From Paenibacillus woosongensis (GTDB lineage Bacteria > Bacillota > Bacilli > Paenibacillales > Paenibacillaceae): a DNA stretch of 64,000 bases. A program made the translations under genes and the position numbers. Shown here piece after piece: positions 51,733 through 61,438 of this stretch; within the stretch, counting starts at the first letter, position 1, and every line of letters begins with the position of its first letter. Location of the stretch: contig NZ_WNZW01000001.1 of assembly GCF_009725165.1 (NCBI RefSeq), positions 186,001 through 250,000 on the forward strand. The letters are read 5' to 3'. The notes beneath the pieces are model-generated. The model did not search any database and was not told the origin of the DNA. It worked only from the letters and a program-made list of their open reading frames with translations.

Positions 51733-53166
51733 CTAATGCAGCCAGCGGTACGTCCGGTGAGGATTGCTCTGATCCTGCCTGTCCCCAAGCGTGAACCGCT
51801 CTGCCGGGACAAGGTTCTGATCGGGCAGTCCTCCCTTGCCTATCGTCACCTTCGTTCCGACCGGAAGAAGGTCGAACAGCTCCTCCACGTCCTTTTTCCC
51901 CATCCGGACACAGCCCAGCGATTCATCAGCGCCGATACTGTCCGGCTCGTTCGTGCCGTGGATCGCGTAATTGGTATCGGACAGTTGCATTCCTCTGCTG
52001 CCGAACTCCCCATCCGACTTGCCGTTCGGATTTATGACCTTGTCAGAAATATGAAACGTCCCTTCCGGCGTCTTATCGCCGCCCAGCCCAACCCGGTAGC
52101 TTCTGAGAATAACCGAGCCGCTTACTACTGCCAAACGATAATTGCTCGTATCGACGATCACCTCCAGCGGCTGTGTAAAAAACCGGTCGCCATCATTGGC
52201 TTTTTTCCCCTTCGGACCGCGGGATTCGCCTGAGCCCGCCTCGCTGCCGCCTGCCTGCTGATCCCGCAGTGCAAACTCCCGCTTCAGCGGCCCGAACGCT
52301 TCCTTCATATGATCATTGGTTCCTGCCAGCCAGTTGTCCGGAAACGGCCGTGTGAGCTCGTCCAGACTGACTGGCCATTTTCCGTTCTTCTCCTTATATC
52401 TCAGCATCGCAGAAGAGAGTACGGCCAAGGATTCCTGACGTTTGATCCACTCCCCCGCCTCCGCCTTCAGATGTTTCGAATCGGGCGGCTTACAGAGACA
52501 CGCCGCCGGGTCGTAGGACTGTACGCTGGTTTGGCCGTGGCCAAGCGATTGGATGCCATAAACGACCGGCATTTTATGAGACCAGTTCAGCCATTTTCCT
52601 TGTTTGCCCATTCCCAGCACGACCTCATAGCCGCCATCCGTTTCGCTTCCCTGCAGCAGCCTGCCGATATCGCCCGTCACTCCCCTGCCTCCGGGAACAT
52701 AGCCGATCGCCGTAAATTTCGGGCTAACCTTCACCGGCTCCGTAGGGGCTGGCGATGTATCCGCTTCCGTTATAAGCTGGTCTGGCTTGCTCTCCTCAGA
52801 AACGGTCTCCGCATGCCCGGGAGCAGGAATCTCCGGAACTGTTGCTGCTATTTTGCCGGGAGCCTGTGCGGAAGGAAGCCACAGAAACAGCAAAAGCAGC
52901 AAAATAAAGCCTGCCTTTCGAACCAGACGGCTGCGCTGCTCCTGCCTGCGCGACTCCTGAAGGATGCCAGCCTCATACCCCATCCATAAATCCTCGGGTA
53001 TTTTGCTGGCCTCGAACGCTTCGTACACGCTTCCTGCCTGAATGTAACAATAATGGGCTTTGCCCTCTTGGCCGCTTTGTTCATATTCTTTGCCAAGCAA
53101 ATACCAGGCCATTTTATTGTTTGGGTGGTTTTCTACGTATTTTTTGAGGTAGGCCGAATTTTTCAT
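51733..53166 (-). CDS. L,D-transpeptidase (YkuD) with N-terminal cytoplasmic TPR-like segment
   Basis: 477 aa. Residues 1-45 resemble a TPR pair (NKMAWYLLGKEYEQSGQEGKAHYCYIQAGSVYEAFE), then one membrane helix near 85-100 (AGFILLLLLFLWLPSAQA), a long Pro/Ser linker, an unassigned domain, and the YkuD domain with AIHGTNEPDSIGADESLGCVRM, catalytic cysteine in SLGCVRM. It would cross-link peptidoglycan outside. TGGAGG precedes the ATG. Promoter TTGAAA-18 bp-TATATT (53253-53224). Confidence 0.88.
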   Translation of the reverse strand: MKNSAYLKKYVENHPNNKMAWYLLGKEYEQSGQEGKAHYCYIQAGSVYEAFEASKIPEDLWMGYEAGILQESRRQEQRSRLVRKAGFILLLLLFLWLPSAQAPGKIAATVPEIPAPGHAETVSEESKPDQLITEADTSPAPTEPVKVSPKFTAIGYVPGGRGVTGDIGRLLQGSETDGGYEVVLGMGKQGKWLNWSHKMPVVYGIQSLGHGQTSVQSYDPAACLCKPPDSKHLKAEAGEWIKRQESLAVLSSAMLRYKEKNGKWPVSLDELTRPFPDNWLAGTNDHMKEAFGPLKREFALRDQQAGGSEAGSGESRGPKGKKANDGDRFFTQPLEVIVDTSNYRLAVVSGSVILRSYRVGLGGDKTPEGTFHISDKVINPNGKSDGEFGSRGMQLSDTNYAIHGTNEPDSIGADESLGCVRMGKKDVEELFDLLPVGTKVTIGKGGLPDQNLVPAERFTLGDRQDQSNPHRTYRWLH

Positions 53167-53331
53167 CGTAAACCTCCATTGGAATCAACTTGTGTATGGA
53201 TTACATGAACAACTTCTTTACTTAATATATCGGCTGCGGAGCGCTTGTTTCAAACCATTCTTTTGAAATTGTCAATTTTATGACCTAATACCTAAATATA
53301 GCTCAGCCAGGATAACCAGGATGGGATGGGC

Positions 53332-53378
53332 AAAAAAACAGCAAAAAGCATCCCGTGCCGGAAGCGGCGGGATGCTTC
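53332..53378 (-). terminator. Terminator of the ferredoxin gene
   Basis: GCATCCCG pairs with CGGGATGC over an inner CCG/CGG; two T-runs (T5 and T7) follow on the minus strand. Confidence 0.88.
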
Positions 53379-53415
53379 TCCAAAAGCGTGATGTAGATCG
53401 GTCTTTCTGTTCTGT

Positions 53416-53700
<285 letters not shown>

Positions 53701-53765
53701 CTACCACCATGACCAATATAATATAAAAAGAAAGCAATTTCAAATCATTTGTTACCAATTTCCAT

Positions 53766-53780
53766 TGATAATTATTATCA
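53766..53780. promoter_or_regulatory. Fur-type operator (7-1-7), upstream of the ferredoxin gene
   Basis: TGATAATTATTATCA, an exact match to the B. subtilis Fur minimal box TGATAATnATTATCA; PerR and Zur variants differ in the arm ends. It spans the dinB stop codon and lies 22 bp upstream of the ferredoxin -35. Confidence 0.75.
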
Positions 53781-55064
53781 TTCCTCCCGATTTTCCCGGA
53801 GAAAATCCGTTTGCAGCGAAGTGCCGCGGATTTTATGATTCCGGATCAGCGCGGAAGGATCGTCGCTGAGCATACCGGCCGTCAGTATGGCATCTTCACC
53901 AAACTTGTCCCGGAGCAAATCCATCGTCCTGGTCAGCGATTCTTTCTTCGGCTGCTGCTCGTAATCAAACAAATCTAGCTGCAGGGCCGAGTTCTCCCTG
54001 GGAACCAAATTTTGCAGTGTAATGCCGAGCAGCCGAACCGGCTTGCCGTAGCCCCAGTGACGAAGATACAGCTCACAGGCCTCCTTATATATTTCATCGG
54101 CCTGCTCCGTCACGTTCCCTAGTGTCTGGGACCGGGTTATTGTCTTCATATCCGGCGTCCTGATCGTGATTTGCACCGTTTGCGCCATCAGCTTCTGGCG
54201 GCGCAGGCGCCTTGTCACCTGGTCGGCCAAATTTAGCATGACCCGCTTCACGTCCTCCAGCTCCGTCAGGTCTTTCGGGAGCGTCGTCGTATGCCCGATG
54301 GATTTATTCTTCTCCCGTTCCTCCTGCACCGGCGAATGGTCAATGCCGTGCGCAGCCTGCTTCATCCATAAGCCGAGAACGCCGAAGCGCTCCGACAACA
54401 GCCGCTCGTCGGCCGCGGCAAGCTGGCCAAGCGTAAATATCCCCATCTTCTTCAGCTTCTCCCCCGTCTTGCGGCCGATGCCAAACAGATCGCTGCACGG
54501 CTTGTCCCATAGCAGCTCGGGAACATCGCGCAGCCGAAGCACCGTAATGCCGTTTGGCTTCTTCATATCCGAGGCCATCTTAGCCAGCAGCTTGTTCGGA
54601 GCAATTCCGATAGAGCAGGGTAATCCCAGCTCCTTGGCAATGCGGGACTGGATTTCCGCCGCGATTTCGAGCGGAGTACCAAACTGCTTCGAGCCGGTGA
54701 TATCCAGATAGCACTCATCAATCGAGGTCGCCTGCAGCAGCGGGGTATACCGGTAAGCAATGTCCATGAATGCCCGGGAGTAACGGCGGTACAGGTGGAA
54801 ATCCGGGGCGATCAGAATAAGTTTGGGATATTTCTTTAACCCCTCCCTCACCGTCATTCCTGTTCGGATTCCCATCGCCCTCGCCGCATACGAGCAAGTC
54901 ACGATCACGCCTTTGCGCAATTCCACGCTTCCTGCCACAGCTGTCGGTTTGTTCCGGTATTTCTCCGGTTCCTCGGCCTCATGAACAGAGCAATAAAATG
55001 CGTTCATATCGATGTGCAGCACAACCCTGCCGTTCACAGGATAATATTCGTCGATACTCCTCAC
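53778..55064 (-). CDS. dinB: DNA polymerase IV (Y-family, DinB)
   Basis: 428 aa translesion polymerase. Palm motifs VLHIDMNAFYCSVHEAEEP and SIDECYLDIT, HhH domain DLFGIGRKTGEKLKKMG, little finger, and a beta-clamp peptide LQLDLFD near residue 374. The start is a GTG at 55064 with GAGGG upstream. No LexA/DinR-type box was seen before it. The tail beyond the clamp motif is 50 residues. Confidence 0.9.
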   Translation of the reverse strand: MRSIDEYYPVNGRVVLHIDMNAFYCSVHEAEEPEKYRNKPTAVAGSVELRKGVIVTCSYAARAMGIRTGMTVREGLKKYPKLILIAPDFHLYRRYSRAFMDIAYRYTPLLQATSIDECYLDITGSKQFGTPLEIAAEIQSRIAKELGLPCSIGIAPNKLLAKMASDMKKPNGITVLRLRDVPELLWDKPCSDLFGIGRKTGEKLKKMGIFTLGQLAAADERLLSERFGVLGLWMKQAAHGIDHSPVQEEREKNKSIGHTTTLPKDLTELEDVKRVMLNLADQVTRRLRRQKLMAQTVQITIRTPDMKTITRSQTLGNVTEQADEIYKEACELYLRHWGYGKPVRLLGITLQNLVPRENSALQLDLFDYEQQPKKESLTRTMDLLRDKFGEDAILTAGMLSDDPSALIRNHKIRGTSLQTDFLRENREE

Positions 55065-55283
55065 TAGCGTTCCCTCATTTGATTTATACTACAACATGAA
55101 TTTTTCGCCTTGCACTCGATGATCATGATCTAAAAAAAGCATACCTTTTGAGCCAAATCGGGTCAACAACCCTTGTGCAATTTCTTAAAAACGGTGTTAC
55201 ATTTAAATTGCAGATGCTATAATTAGAAATTATACTAATCAGAGCTCACACTCAGACGATATCCAAAGGGGGACATTTTCATC

Positions 55284-56900
55284 ATGTCAAAGGCTGTAAC
55301 CATCTTCGACACAACATTACGTGACGGCACTCAGGGAGAAGGCATTAGCCTGTCTGCGGACGATAAGTTGAAGATAGCCAAGAAGCTGGATCAACTGGGT
55401 GTTCATTATATCGAAGGCGGCATTCCTGGCAGCAACAGCAAAGATATTGAATTCTTCAAGCGAGTACAGGAACTCGGATTATCCGCGACAGTCACCGCTT
55501 TCGGCAGCACCCGGCGCAAAGACAGCATCGCCGAGCATGATCCCAACTTGAAACGCATCCTTGAATCCGGTGCCAAAGCCACATCGCTCGTTGGGAAATC
55601 ATGGGATTTCCACGTGCATACTGCGCTCCAGACAACATTGGAAGAGAACTTGGCCATGATTTACGATTCCATCGCCTATTTGAAGCGGGAAGGCATGGAA
55701 GTGCTGTTCGATGCCGAGCATTTCTTTGACGGTTACAAGAACAATCCAGAGTATGCTCTCGCCGTCATGCGCAAAGCGGAGGAAGCCGGGGCCGACTGGC
55801 TCGTCATGTGCGATACGAACGGCGGTACGATGCCGCATGAAGTGCATGACATCGTCTCTGTCCTTGCTGGACGCGTAACGACAGCCCGGCTTGGCATCCA
55901 TACCCATAACGACTGCGAATTGGCCGTAGCCAATGCATTAAATGCTGTACGAGCTGGTGCGGAGCAAGTCCAGGGTACAATGAACGGTTACGGAGAGCGC
56001 TGCGGCAATGCCAACCTGTGCTCCATCATCCCGAACCTGCAGCTGAAGCTGGGTTATGATGTTATCGAGCCAGAGCAGCTCCAGCAGTTGACCAATACGG
56101 CCCGTTATGTCGGCGAAATTGCAAACGTCCATATGCCTGTGGGACAGCCGTTCGTCGGCACAGCCGCATTTGCCCATAAAGGCGGCATCCACGTCTCGGC
56201 CATTCTGCGCGACTCCCGGACCTATGAGCATATTGCTCCGGAAACCGTCGGCAACCGACAGCGTGTTCTCGTATCCGAGCTTGCCGGACAGAGCAATATT
56301 CTGTCCAAGGCGCAGGAAATGGGCATCAAATTTGACCCGGAAAACGAAGAAACACGCCAAGTCATCTCCAAAATCAAGGATTTGGAGCACCAAGGCTACC
56401 AGTTCGAGGGCGCAGACGCTTCCCTGGAGCTGCTGCTCCGTCAGGCCAACGGCGAAATGAAAGAGCTGTTCGTCTTTGAATCCTTCAAAATGCTCGTAGA
56501 GAAGTCCGCAGGCAAGCCGGTTGTTTCGGAAGCCTTCATCAAGCTGAACATCGACGGAAACAGCCTGTACACGGCTGCGGAAGGCAATGGCCCGGTGAAC
56601 GCGCTCGACAATGCCCTGCGCAAAGCGCTGATATCTTATTATCCTGCATTAAAGAACATTCACTTGTCGGACTATAAGGTCAGAGTTCTCGACGATAAAG
56701 ATGCGACGGCCTCCAAAGTCAGAGTTCTAATTGAATCGAAAGACGCTACCAATTCATGGAGTACAGTCGGCGTATCCGGCAACGTTATTGAAGCGAGCTG
56801 GGAGGCGCTTGTCGACAGCTTGCGTTATGCTCTGCTTGGCCAAACCAAGATGGAGCATGAAGAGGTGGTATCGGCAAGCCAAGGGCTAGTAAACCATTAA
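55284..56900 (+). CDS. cimA: (R)-citramalate synthase
   Basis: 538 aa. Condenses pyruvate and acetyl-CoA to citramalate, the threonine-independent route to 2-oxobutyrate and isoleucine. DRE-TIM barrel: FDTTLRDGTQGEGISLS, metal motif HTHNDCELAVANAL, and NGYGERCGNANLCSI, then the LeuA dimer domain from about 390 that carries isoleucine feedback. Length and GEGIS fit citramalate rather than isopropylmalate synthase. AAAGGGGGAC precedes the ATG; promoter GTTACA-16 bp-TATAAT. Not clustered with ilv or leu genes here. Confidence 0.92.
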   Translation: MSKAVTIFDTTLRDGTQGEGISLSADDKLKIAKKLDQLGVHYIEGGIPGSNSKDIEFFKRVQELGLSATVTAFGSTRRKDSIAEHDPNLKRILESGAKATSLVGKSWDFHVHTALQTTLEENLAMIYDSIAYLKREGMEVLFDAEHFFDGYKNNPEYALAVMRKAEEAGADWLVMCDTNGGTMPHEVHDIVSVLAGRVTTARLGIHTHNDCELAVANALNAVRAGAEQVQGTMNGYGERCGNANLCSIIPNLQLKLGYDVIEPEQLQQLTNTARYVGEIANVHMPVGQPFVGTAAFAHKGGIHVSAILRDSRTYEHIAPETVGNRQRVLVSELAGQSNILSKAQEMGIKFDPENEETRQVISKIKDLEHQGYQFEGADASLELLLRQANGEMKELFVFESFKMLVEKSAGKPVVSEAFIKLNIDGNSLYTAAEGNGPVNALDNALRKALISYYPALKNIHLSDYKVRVLDDKDATASKVRVLIESKDATNSWSTVGVSGNVIEASWEALVDSLRYALLGQTKMEHEEVVSASQGLVNH

Positions 56901-56940
56901 TCCATGATAATCTTCATGGGCAATTTCGATGTATGGCGCC

Positions 56941-56995
56941 GGAAGGCCCGGAGTTCCTTTAATTTAAGGACTCCGGGCCTTCCGCCCATTTTTAC
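56941..56995. terminator. Bidirectional terminator between cimA and the ResA-like gene
   Basis: A 13-bp perfect stem GGAAGGCCCGGAG/CTCCGGGCCTTCC extended by TCCTT/AAGGA around a small AT loop; moderate T-run on the plus strand. Confidence 0.85.
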
Positions 56996-57004
56996 GGTGA
57001 ATCT

Positions 57005-57577
57005 TTACGAGGATTGCAGCAGCTTCTTGATTTTGGCCTCCAAATCCTTCGGCGGGAGTATGCCCACGATTAAATCCTGGATTACGCCATCCTTGTCAAT
57101 TAACACATTCGTTGGAAAGGCTATGCCGTTGAATTTCTTGTAGGCCTCTTCCTTCTTGTCCAGCAGTACCGGGAATTCAATCCCATATTCTTTGACGAAG
57201 GCTTCCGCTTTCTCGACCGTGTCATAAGCCGTGACATTGACTCCGTAAATGTCCAGCCGATCGCCGTATTTCTCGTACAGCTTAACGAGATCGGGGGCTT
57301 CGTCCTTGCAGGGATCACACCAGGATGCCCAGAAATTAACCAGTACTGGCTTGTCGCGTTCTCCCTCCACCTTATAGGTATTTCCATCCAGTCCTTGCAA
57401 GGCAAAGGCCGGAGATGAAGAACCCGGCTTTGGGGCACCTTCTGCGAGCGCGGCGCCCAAGGTTTTTTTATCACTCCCTACGCCTAGGAAAGAGCGCACC
57501 TCGTTTCCGTAATTTTGGTACAGGGCGATGCCGAGCAGCACGATCAGGAGCGCAAGAATCGGTATGTTTTTTCTCAT
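57005..57577 (-). CDS. Membrane-tethered thiol-disulfide oxidoreductase (ResA/TlpA-like)
   Basis: 190 aa. N-terminal anchor helix (IPILALLIVLLGIALYQNYG) then an extracellular thioredoxin domain with the redox pair WCDPC (Cys87, Cys90) and the cis-Pro AFPTNVLIDKDG. The ResA type reduces apocytochrome c or other exported thiols; the substrate here is not shown. AAAGGAAG precedes the ATG. Divergent from the JAMM protease gene. Confidence 0.88.
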   Translation of the reverse strand: MRKNIPILALLIVLLGIALYQNYGNEVRSFLGVGSDKKTLGAALAEGAPKPGSSSPAFALQGLDGNTYKVEGERDKPVLVNFWASWCDPCKDEAPDLVKLYEKYGDRLDIYGVNVTAYDTVEKAEAFVKEYGIEFPVLLDKKEEAYKKFNGIAFPTNVLIDKDGVIQDLIVGILPPKDLEAKIKKLLQSS

Positions 57578-57664
57578 GTGTATTCTTCCTTTGCTATTTG
57601 TATATGTTATTGTACCCTGTTTACCCGTTTTGTTACAAACTGAGGAATGAGGTAGGCATCATCT

Positions 57665-58180
57665 ATGAACGATTGCTTCCGGAAGCTTGTTTCCGAGCCG
57701 AGACGGATCATCCTTCCATCTGTATATAAGCAGCTTGAGCAAGACAGCCTGACCCGTTATCCACATGAGGCTTGCGGAATCCTGCTAGGTGAAATAGCCG
57801 CTGGAGCTGTCGTCATAGACGGCTACGTTCCGGTAACCAATGCTTCTGCCCAACCGGACCGGCACTTCTCGCTGGAACCGCAGGAATGGGTCAAGCACTG
57901 CTATCATCCGAAGCTATTGGGTCTGTTTCACAGCCATCCTACTGCTCCCCCGCTCCCATCAGCGACGGATATCCGGGAACTGCCCCTATTTGCTAGCCTG
58001 CTCAAATTGTATGTCATCGGTTCTTGCTGCGATACCGAGCCGACAGCCGGACAAATTTCCGAGAACAATCGGCCTAGCTTTTCGCTGCAAGGGTATGAAA
58101 TTATTAGCAGCGATAGTAACTATAGATTGGAAAGCATAACGTTTGACTGTATAGTTGCCGATCAGGTATCATTATTTTAG
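57665..58180 (+). CDS. JAMM/MPN metalloprotease family protein
   Basis: 171 aa. Zinc site Glu35 (HEACGILLG), His89, His91, Ser99 and Asp102 (FHSHPTAPPLPSATD), the complete JAMM signature. Bacterial forms remove small modifiers or act with sulfur carriers (MEC+/CysO type); no ThiS-like partner is nearby. GAGGT sits about 11 nt before the ATG. Next gene follows by about 50 bp. Confidence 0.88.
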   Translation: MNDCFRKLVSEPRRIILPSVYKQLEQDSLTRYPHEACGILLGEIAAGAVVIDGYVPVTNASAQPDRHFSLEPQEWVKHCYHPKLLGLFHSHPTAPPLPSATDIRELPLFASLLKLYVIGSCCDTEPTAGQISENNRPSFSLQGYEIISSDSNYRLESITFDCIVADQVSLF

Positions 58181-58232
58181 AAAAATAAATATATACTAAA
58201 AATATCCTTAGGAGTGAGGTGAGCCTAGCAGG

Positions 58233-58664
58233 ATGAAACTATACAGAATCGGCGAGCTAGCCAAGGCTGCCAGCGTAAGTGAGAGAACGATCGACTATTA
58301 TACCAAGCTGAAGCTCATTGCGCCGGAGGCACGCACACAGAAAAATTACCGCCTATACAGTGCTGAAACCTTAAACCGCTTGAAACGTATTAATGAATTA
58401 AAACAGGAGAAGTATACATTAGAGGAAATTCGCTCGAAGCTGGAGCTGTGGAATAATGTAAGCCACGAGGAACAGGTTACAGAGAAGCTGACCTCCCTCG
58501 AAATCCATATGCAAAGATTGGAACGGGAGGTCAAGGAGCTGGAGCCGCTTATTTCTAATATGAAGCCTGGCCAAGCTAGAAAAGTGTTCTCCAGTCTCAT
58601 GCCCCAAAGCCTCGCCTGCATCGATGCGCTATATCTTCTAATTAATCAAGGGCCATTTACGTAA
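58233..58664 (+). CDS. MerR-family regulator (short form)
   Basis: 143 aa. Winged helix-turn-helix YRIGELAKAASVSERTIDYYTKLKLI and NYRLYSAETLNRLKRI, then a dimerising helix and a short end without cysteine cluster or known ligand domain. Upstream GAGGTGAGC. Target unknown; yugP follows by 42 bp and could be under the same promoter. I could not place a 19-bp-spacer promoter here. Confidence 0.85.
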   Translation: MKLYRIGELAKAASVSERTIDYYTKLKLIAPEARTQKNYRLYSAETLNRLKRINELKQEKYTLEEIRSKLELWNNVSHEEQVTEKLTSLEIHMQRLEREVKELEPLISNMKPGQARKVFSSLMPQSLACIDALYLLINQGPFT

Positions 58665-58706
58665 AGTTCTGAACAATCATTAACAACAGGGGGATGGAGA
58701 AGAAAA

Positions 58707-59387
58707 ATGAGCTCAAATATTATGTTTATTCCATTATTATTTGCCATCGGCCTATCGATATGGGCCCAGTTCAAAGTAAAGGGAACCTTTAACAAATACG
58801 CCAAGGTCCATAATATGTACGGCCTAACCGGCCATGACGCGGCGCGCCGCATGCTGGATGCAAACGGTCTGTACGACGTACCGATCGAACCTGTACGCGG
58901 CAGCCTGACGGATCATTACGACCCGACCAAACGCGTCGTCCGCCTCTCCGAGCCGGTCTATTACGAGAATTCGGTATCGGCCGTAGCGGTGGCCTGCCAT
59001 GAAGTCGGGCACGCTATTCAGCATAAGGAATCTTACTCCATGCTGGTTCTGCGCCACAAGATGTTCCCAATCGTCAATCTAACGTCCCAAGTATCGCCGT
59101 TTTTAATTCTTGCAGGCTTTCTGTTCGGTTCACTGAACCTTCTGGGTGTAGGCATCGTGTTCTTCTCACTGGCCGTGCTGTTCCAGCTTGTCACCTTGCC
59201 GGTAGAATTCGACGCATCCAACCGGGCCCGCAGAGGCATGCTAAGCATGGGCTTAGTTTCACAGAATGACGAACGCGGCGTAGGCAAAGTTCTTAACGCA
59301 GCCGCATTGACTTATGTAGCGGCAGCCCTTATTTCCCTTTTTGAGCTTCTTCGTTTTATCATGATGTTCTTCCAAAGCCGGGAATAA
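58707..59387 (+). CDS. yugP: Zinc metallopeptidase YugP
   Basis: 226 aa. Membrane metallopeptidase with HEVGH (His98, Glu99, His102) and an N-terminal and several C-terminal helices; third ligand probably in PVEFDASNRA. The family handles membrane proteins, targets unknown. GATGGAG precedes the ATG. Ends at a clear terminator. Confidence 0.88.
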   Translation: MSSNIMFIPLLFAIGLSIWAQFKVKGTFNKYAKVHNMYGLTGHDAARRMLDANGLYDVPIEPVRGSLTDHYDPTKRVVRLSEPVYYENSVSAVAVACHEVGHAIQHKESYSMLVLRHKMFPIVNLTSQVSPFLILAGFLFGSLNLLGVGIVFFSLAVLFQLVTLPVEFDASNRARRGMLSMGLVSQNDERGVGKVLNAAALTYVAAALISLFELLRFIMMFFQSRE

Positions 59388-59400
59388 TTATTCAATCCAC

Positions 59401-59433
59401 GGAGAGATTACTGGTCGTAGTCTCTCCTTTTTT
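59401..59433 (+). terminator. Terminator of yugP
   Basis: GGAGAGA and TCTCTCC pair around a 13-nt loop, then T6. Confidence 0.88.
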
Positions 59434-59545
59434 GTGTCCATGCTCTATAGTATAATCCTCCATATATTGAAACCTTTAGAATGAACGGGGTAAAATAGAA
59501 TGGTATTTTTACGTTGAAACTTCATTGCTTAGGAGGAATTCGATT

Positions 59546-60271
59546 TTGCTCAGAAATGAGAAAATACTGATGGTCGATGATGAGGAAGGTATTTTGAACC
59601 TGCTGGAGATTATCCTCAAAAAAGAGAGATTCCATGAGATATATTCCTGTACCACGGGGGATGAGGTATTGAATTTGCTAGGTCAGCATACGTTCGATGT
59701 CATTTTGCTGGATATCATGCTCCCCGATATTCATGGATTCGACTTATGCCATAAAATCAGGAGTATTACAAACACCCCTATTATTTTCATCAGCTCGTGC
59801 TCCAGCGATTTTGACAAATTAACAGGCCTCGGAATCGGCGGTGACGATTACATTACGAAGCCTTTCAATCCCCTTGAGGTAGTTGCAAGAATACATAGCC
59901 TGCTGCGAAGACAGAACCTTACCCGAGCCATGCTGCGTGAGAACCATGAGCAGTCTAAAGAATACCGTTATGGCAGCCTTGCTTTAAAACCTGCCGAGGC
60001 ACGGTTAATTGTCGATGAACGAGTTATTGAATGTACGGCTAAGGAGCTGGAATTACTGCAATTTTTCTTCAAAAATCCGAATCGCCTCTATACCGCTACG
60101 CAAATTTATCAGCTCGTATGGGGAGAGGAGCCAAACTATGGCGAGGAGAAAACCGTGGCCATGCATATTTCCAAAATCAGAAAGAAGATAGAAAGCAAGC
60201 CGAAGTCTCCTGAATTCATCATTAATCTAAAAGGAATTGGATACAAATTCGTGCCCCCTAAAGAAAGGTAA
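59546..60271 (+). CDS. OmpR-family response regulator
   Basis: 241 aa. Receiver domain with phospho-acceptor Asp56 (ILLDIMLP), acidic pair VDDEE and Lys in TKPFNP; C-terminal winged helix with LQFFFKNPNRLYTATQIYQLVWG. The start is a TTG at 59546, nine nt after AGGAGG; the frame is open earlier but the ribosome site fixes it. Promoter TTGAAA-18 bp-TAAAAT (59467-59496). Operon with the kinase 6 bp on. Confidence 0.92.
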   Translation: MLRNEKILMVDDEEGILNLLEIILKKERFHEIYSCTTGDEVLNLLGQHTFDVILLDIMLPDIHGFDLCHKIRSITNTPIIFISSCSSDFDKLTGLGIGGDDYITKPFNPLEVVARIHSLLRRQNLTRAMLRENHEQSKEYRYGSLALKPAEARLIVDERVIECTAKELELLQFFFKNPNRLYTATQIYQLVWGEEPNYGEEKTVAMHISKIRKKIESKPKSPEFIINLKGIGYKFVPPKER

Positions 60272-60277
60272 TGTATC

Positions 60278-61384
60278 ATGAATATTAAGCTGCGTTTCAG
60301 CATTCATTTTATCGCCGGATTATTTGCCTGGATATTAAGCATGGGAATCGTCGTCATGCTGATCATCGACGGCATTCTGCCCATGCTGGGGCTTTATGAA
60401 GAGATGCCCGGCTACGACTTGATCCTGCTTGTTCTTTTCGCGGTTAGCATCATTGTTTCGAGCCTGATCTTCAGCTGGTATTTCAGCCGCCCGATCTGGC
60501 TGATTATCTCCTGGATATCCCGCTTATCGCAGGGTACTTATCAAGAGCCTGCCGACAGCGATAAAATGTATACGAAGCGGAATAAGCTCAAAAGACCCTA
60601 CCGGCTATTCCGCGAAATCATAACCAACATTTATGAATTATCCGACCAACTCCGAAAATCCCAGCAGGAGAGAGAGAAGCTGGAGCAATTAAAGAAGGAC
60701 TGGATCGCCGGCATCTCCCATGATTTAAAAACACCGCTTACCTACATATCCGGCTATTCTGCCCTGCTCCTGAACGAGGAATATTCCTGGAGCGAGGAAG
60801 AGAAGCAGTCCTTCATGCAGGAAATTCTAAAAAAGAGCAAGCATATGGAAGCCCTGATTCAGGATTTTAACCTGTCTCTCCAGCTCCAGGAAACAAAGGC
60901 GCAAATCCCTCTGCGGCTGGAAGAGGCCAACCTGGTGGAGTTCCTGAAGAGCCTGCTAGCTGATACCTGGAACGACCCAGATTTACAGGAGTACGATTTA
61001 AGCTTCCACTGCGAAGAGGATTCGATCCCGTTCTCATTTGACCGGCGCTTGCTGTACCGGGCGATCCAGAACCTGCTTATTAACGCAGTCATGCACAATC
61101 CCCCAGGCACGGCAATTTCGGTGCAGCTAACCAATGTACAGAACCAATTCATTAAAGTGACAATTGAAGATAACGGGGTTGGAATGGACCGCGCTACTAT
61201 CGGGAATTTATTCAAGAAATACTATCGCGGAGGAACGCTGGACTCGTCTTCCGCCCATCATTCGATGGGCCTTGGCCTGTCGATCGTTAAAGATTTGATA
61301 CTCGCCCATCGGGGACATATTTCCGTAAACAGCATCCCAGCGAAGGGGACTACCTTCGACATCACCATCCCCTTTCCCAAATAA
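60278..61384 (+). CDS. Sensor histidine kinase
   Basis: 368 aa. Two membrane helices (FIAGLFAWILSMGIVVMLII and LILLVLFAVSIIVSSLIFSW) with almost no loop between them, so an intramembrane-sensing (BceS/LiaS-like) shape. Dimerisation/phosphoacceptor His148 in AGISHDLKTP, N-box NLLINAVMHNPPG, G-boxes EDNGVGMD and GLGLSIVKDL. AAAGGTAAT precedes the ATG. Partner of the response regulator; the ABC transporter and lipoprotein genes opposite may be targets. Confidence 0.9.
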   Translation: MNIKLRFSIHFIAGLFAWILSMGIVVMLIIDGILPMLGLYEEMPGYDLILLVLFAVSIIVSSLIFSWYFSRPIWLIISWISRLSQGTYQEPADSDKMYTKRNKLKRPYRLFREIITNIYELSDQLRKSQQEREKLEQLKKDWIAGISHDLKTPLTYISGYSALLLNEEYSWSEEEKQSFMQEILKKSKHMEALIQDFNLSLQLQETKAQIPLRLEEANLVEFLKSLLADTWNDPDLQEYDLSFHCEEDSIPFSFDRRLLYRAIQNLLINAVMHNPPGTAISVQLTNVQNQFIKVTIEDNGVGMDRATIGNLFKKYYRGGTLDSSSAHHSMGLGLSIVKDLILAHRGHISVNSIPAKGTTFDITIPFPK

Positions 61385-61389
61385 CAATA

Positions 61390-61438
61390 CCCGCCCTACT
61401 CCGTCAACAGTCAACGATGGGTTAGGGCGGGACGTTTT
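61390..61438. terminator. Bidirectional terminator after the kinase gene
   Basis: CCCGCCCTA pairs with TAGGGCGGG over a long loop; T-rich on the plus side (GTTTTATTT), weaker on the other side. Confidence 0.75.

Noticed and set aside
55065..55140. SOS box before dinB
   Set aside because: No CGAAC-N4-GTTCG-like element within about 80 bp of the start.
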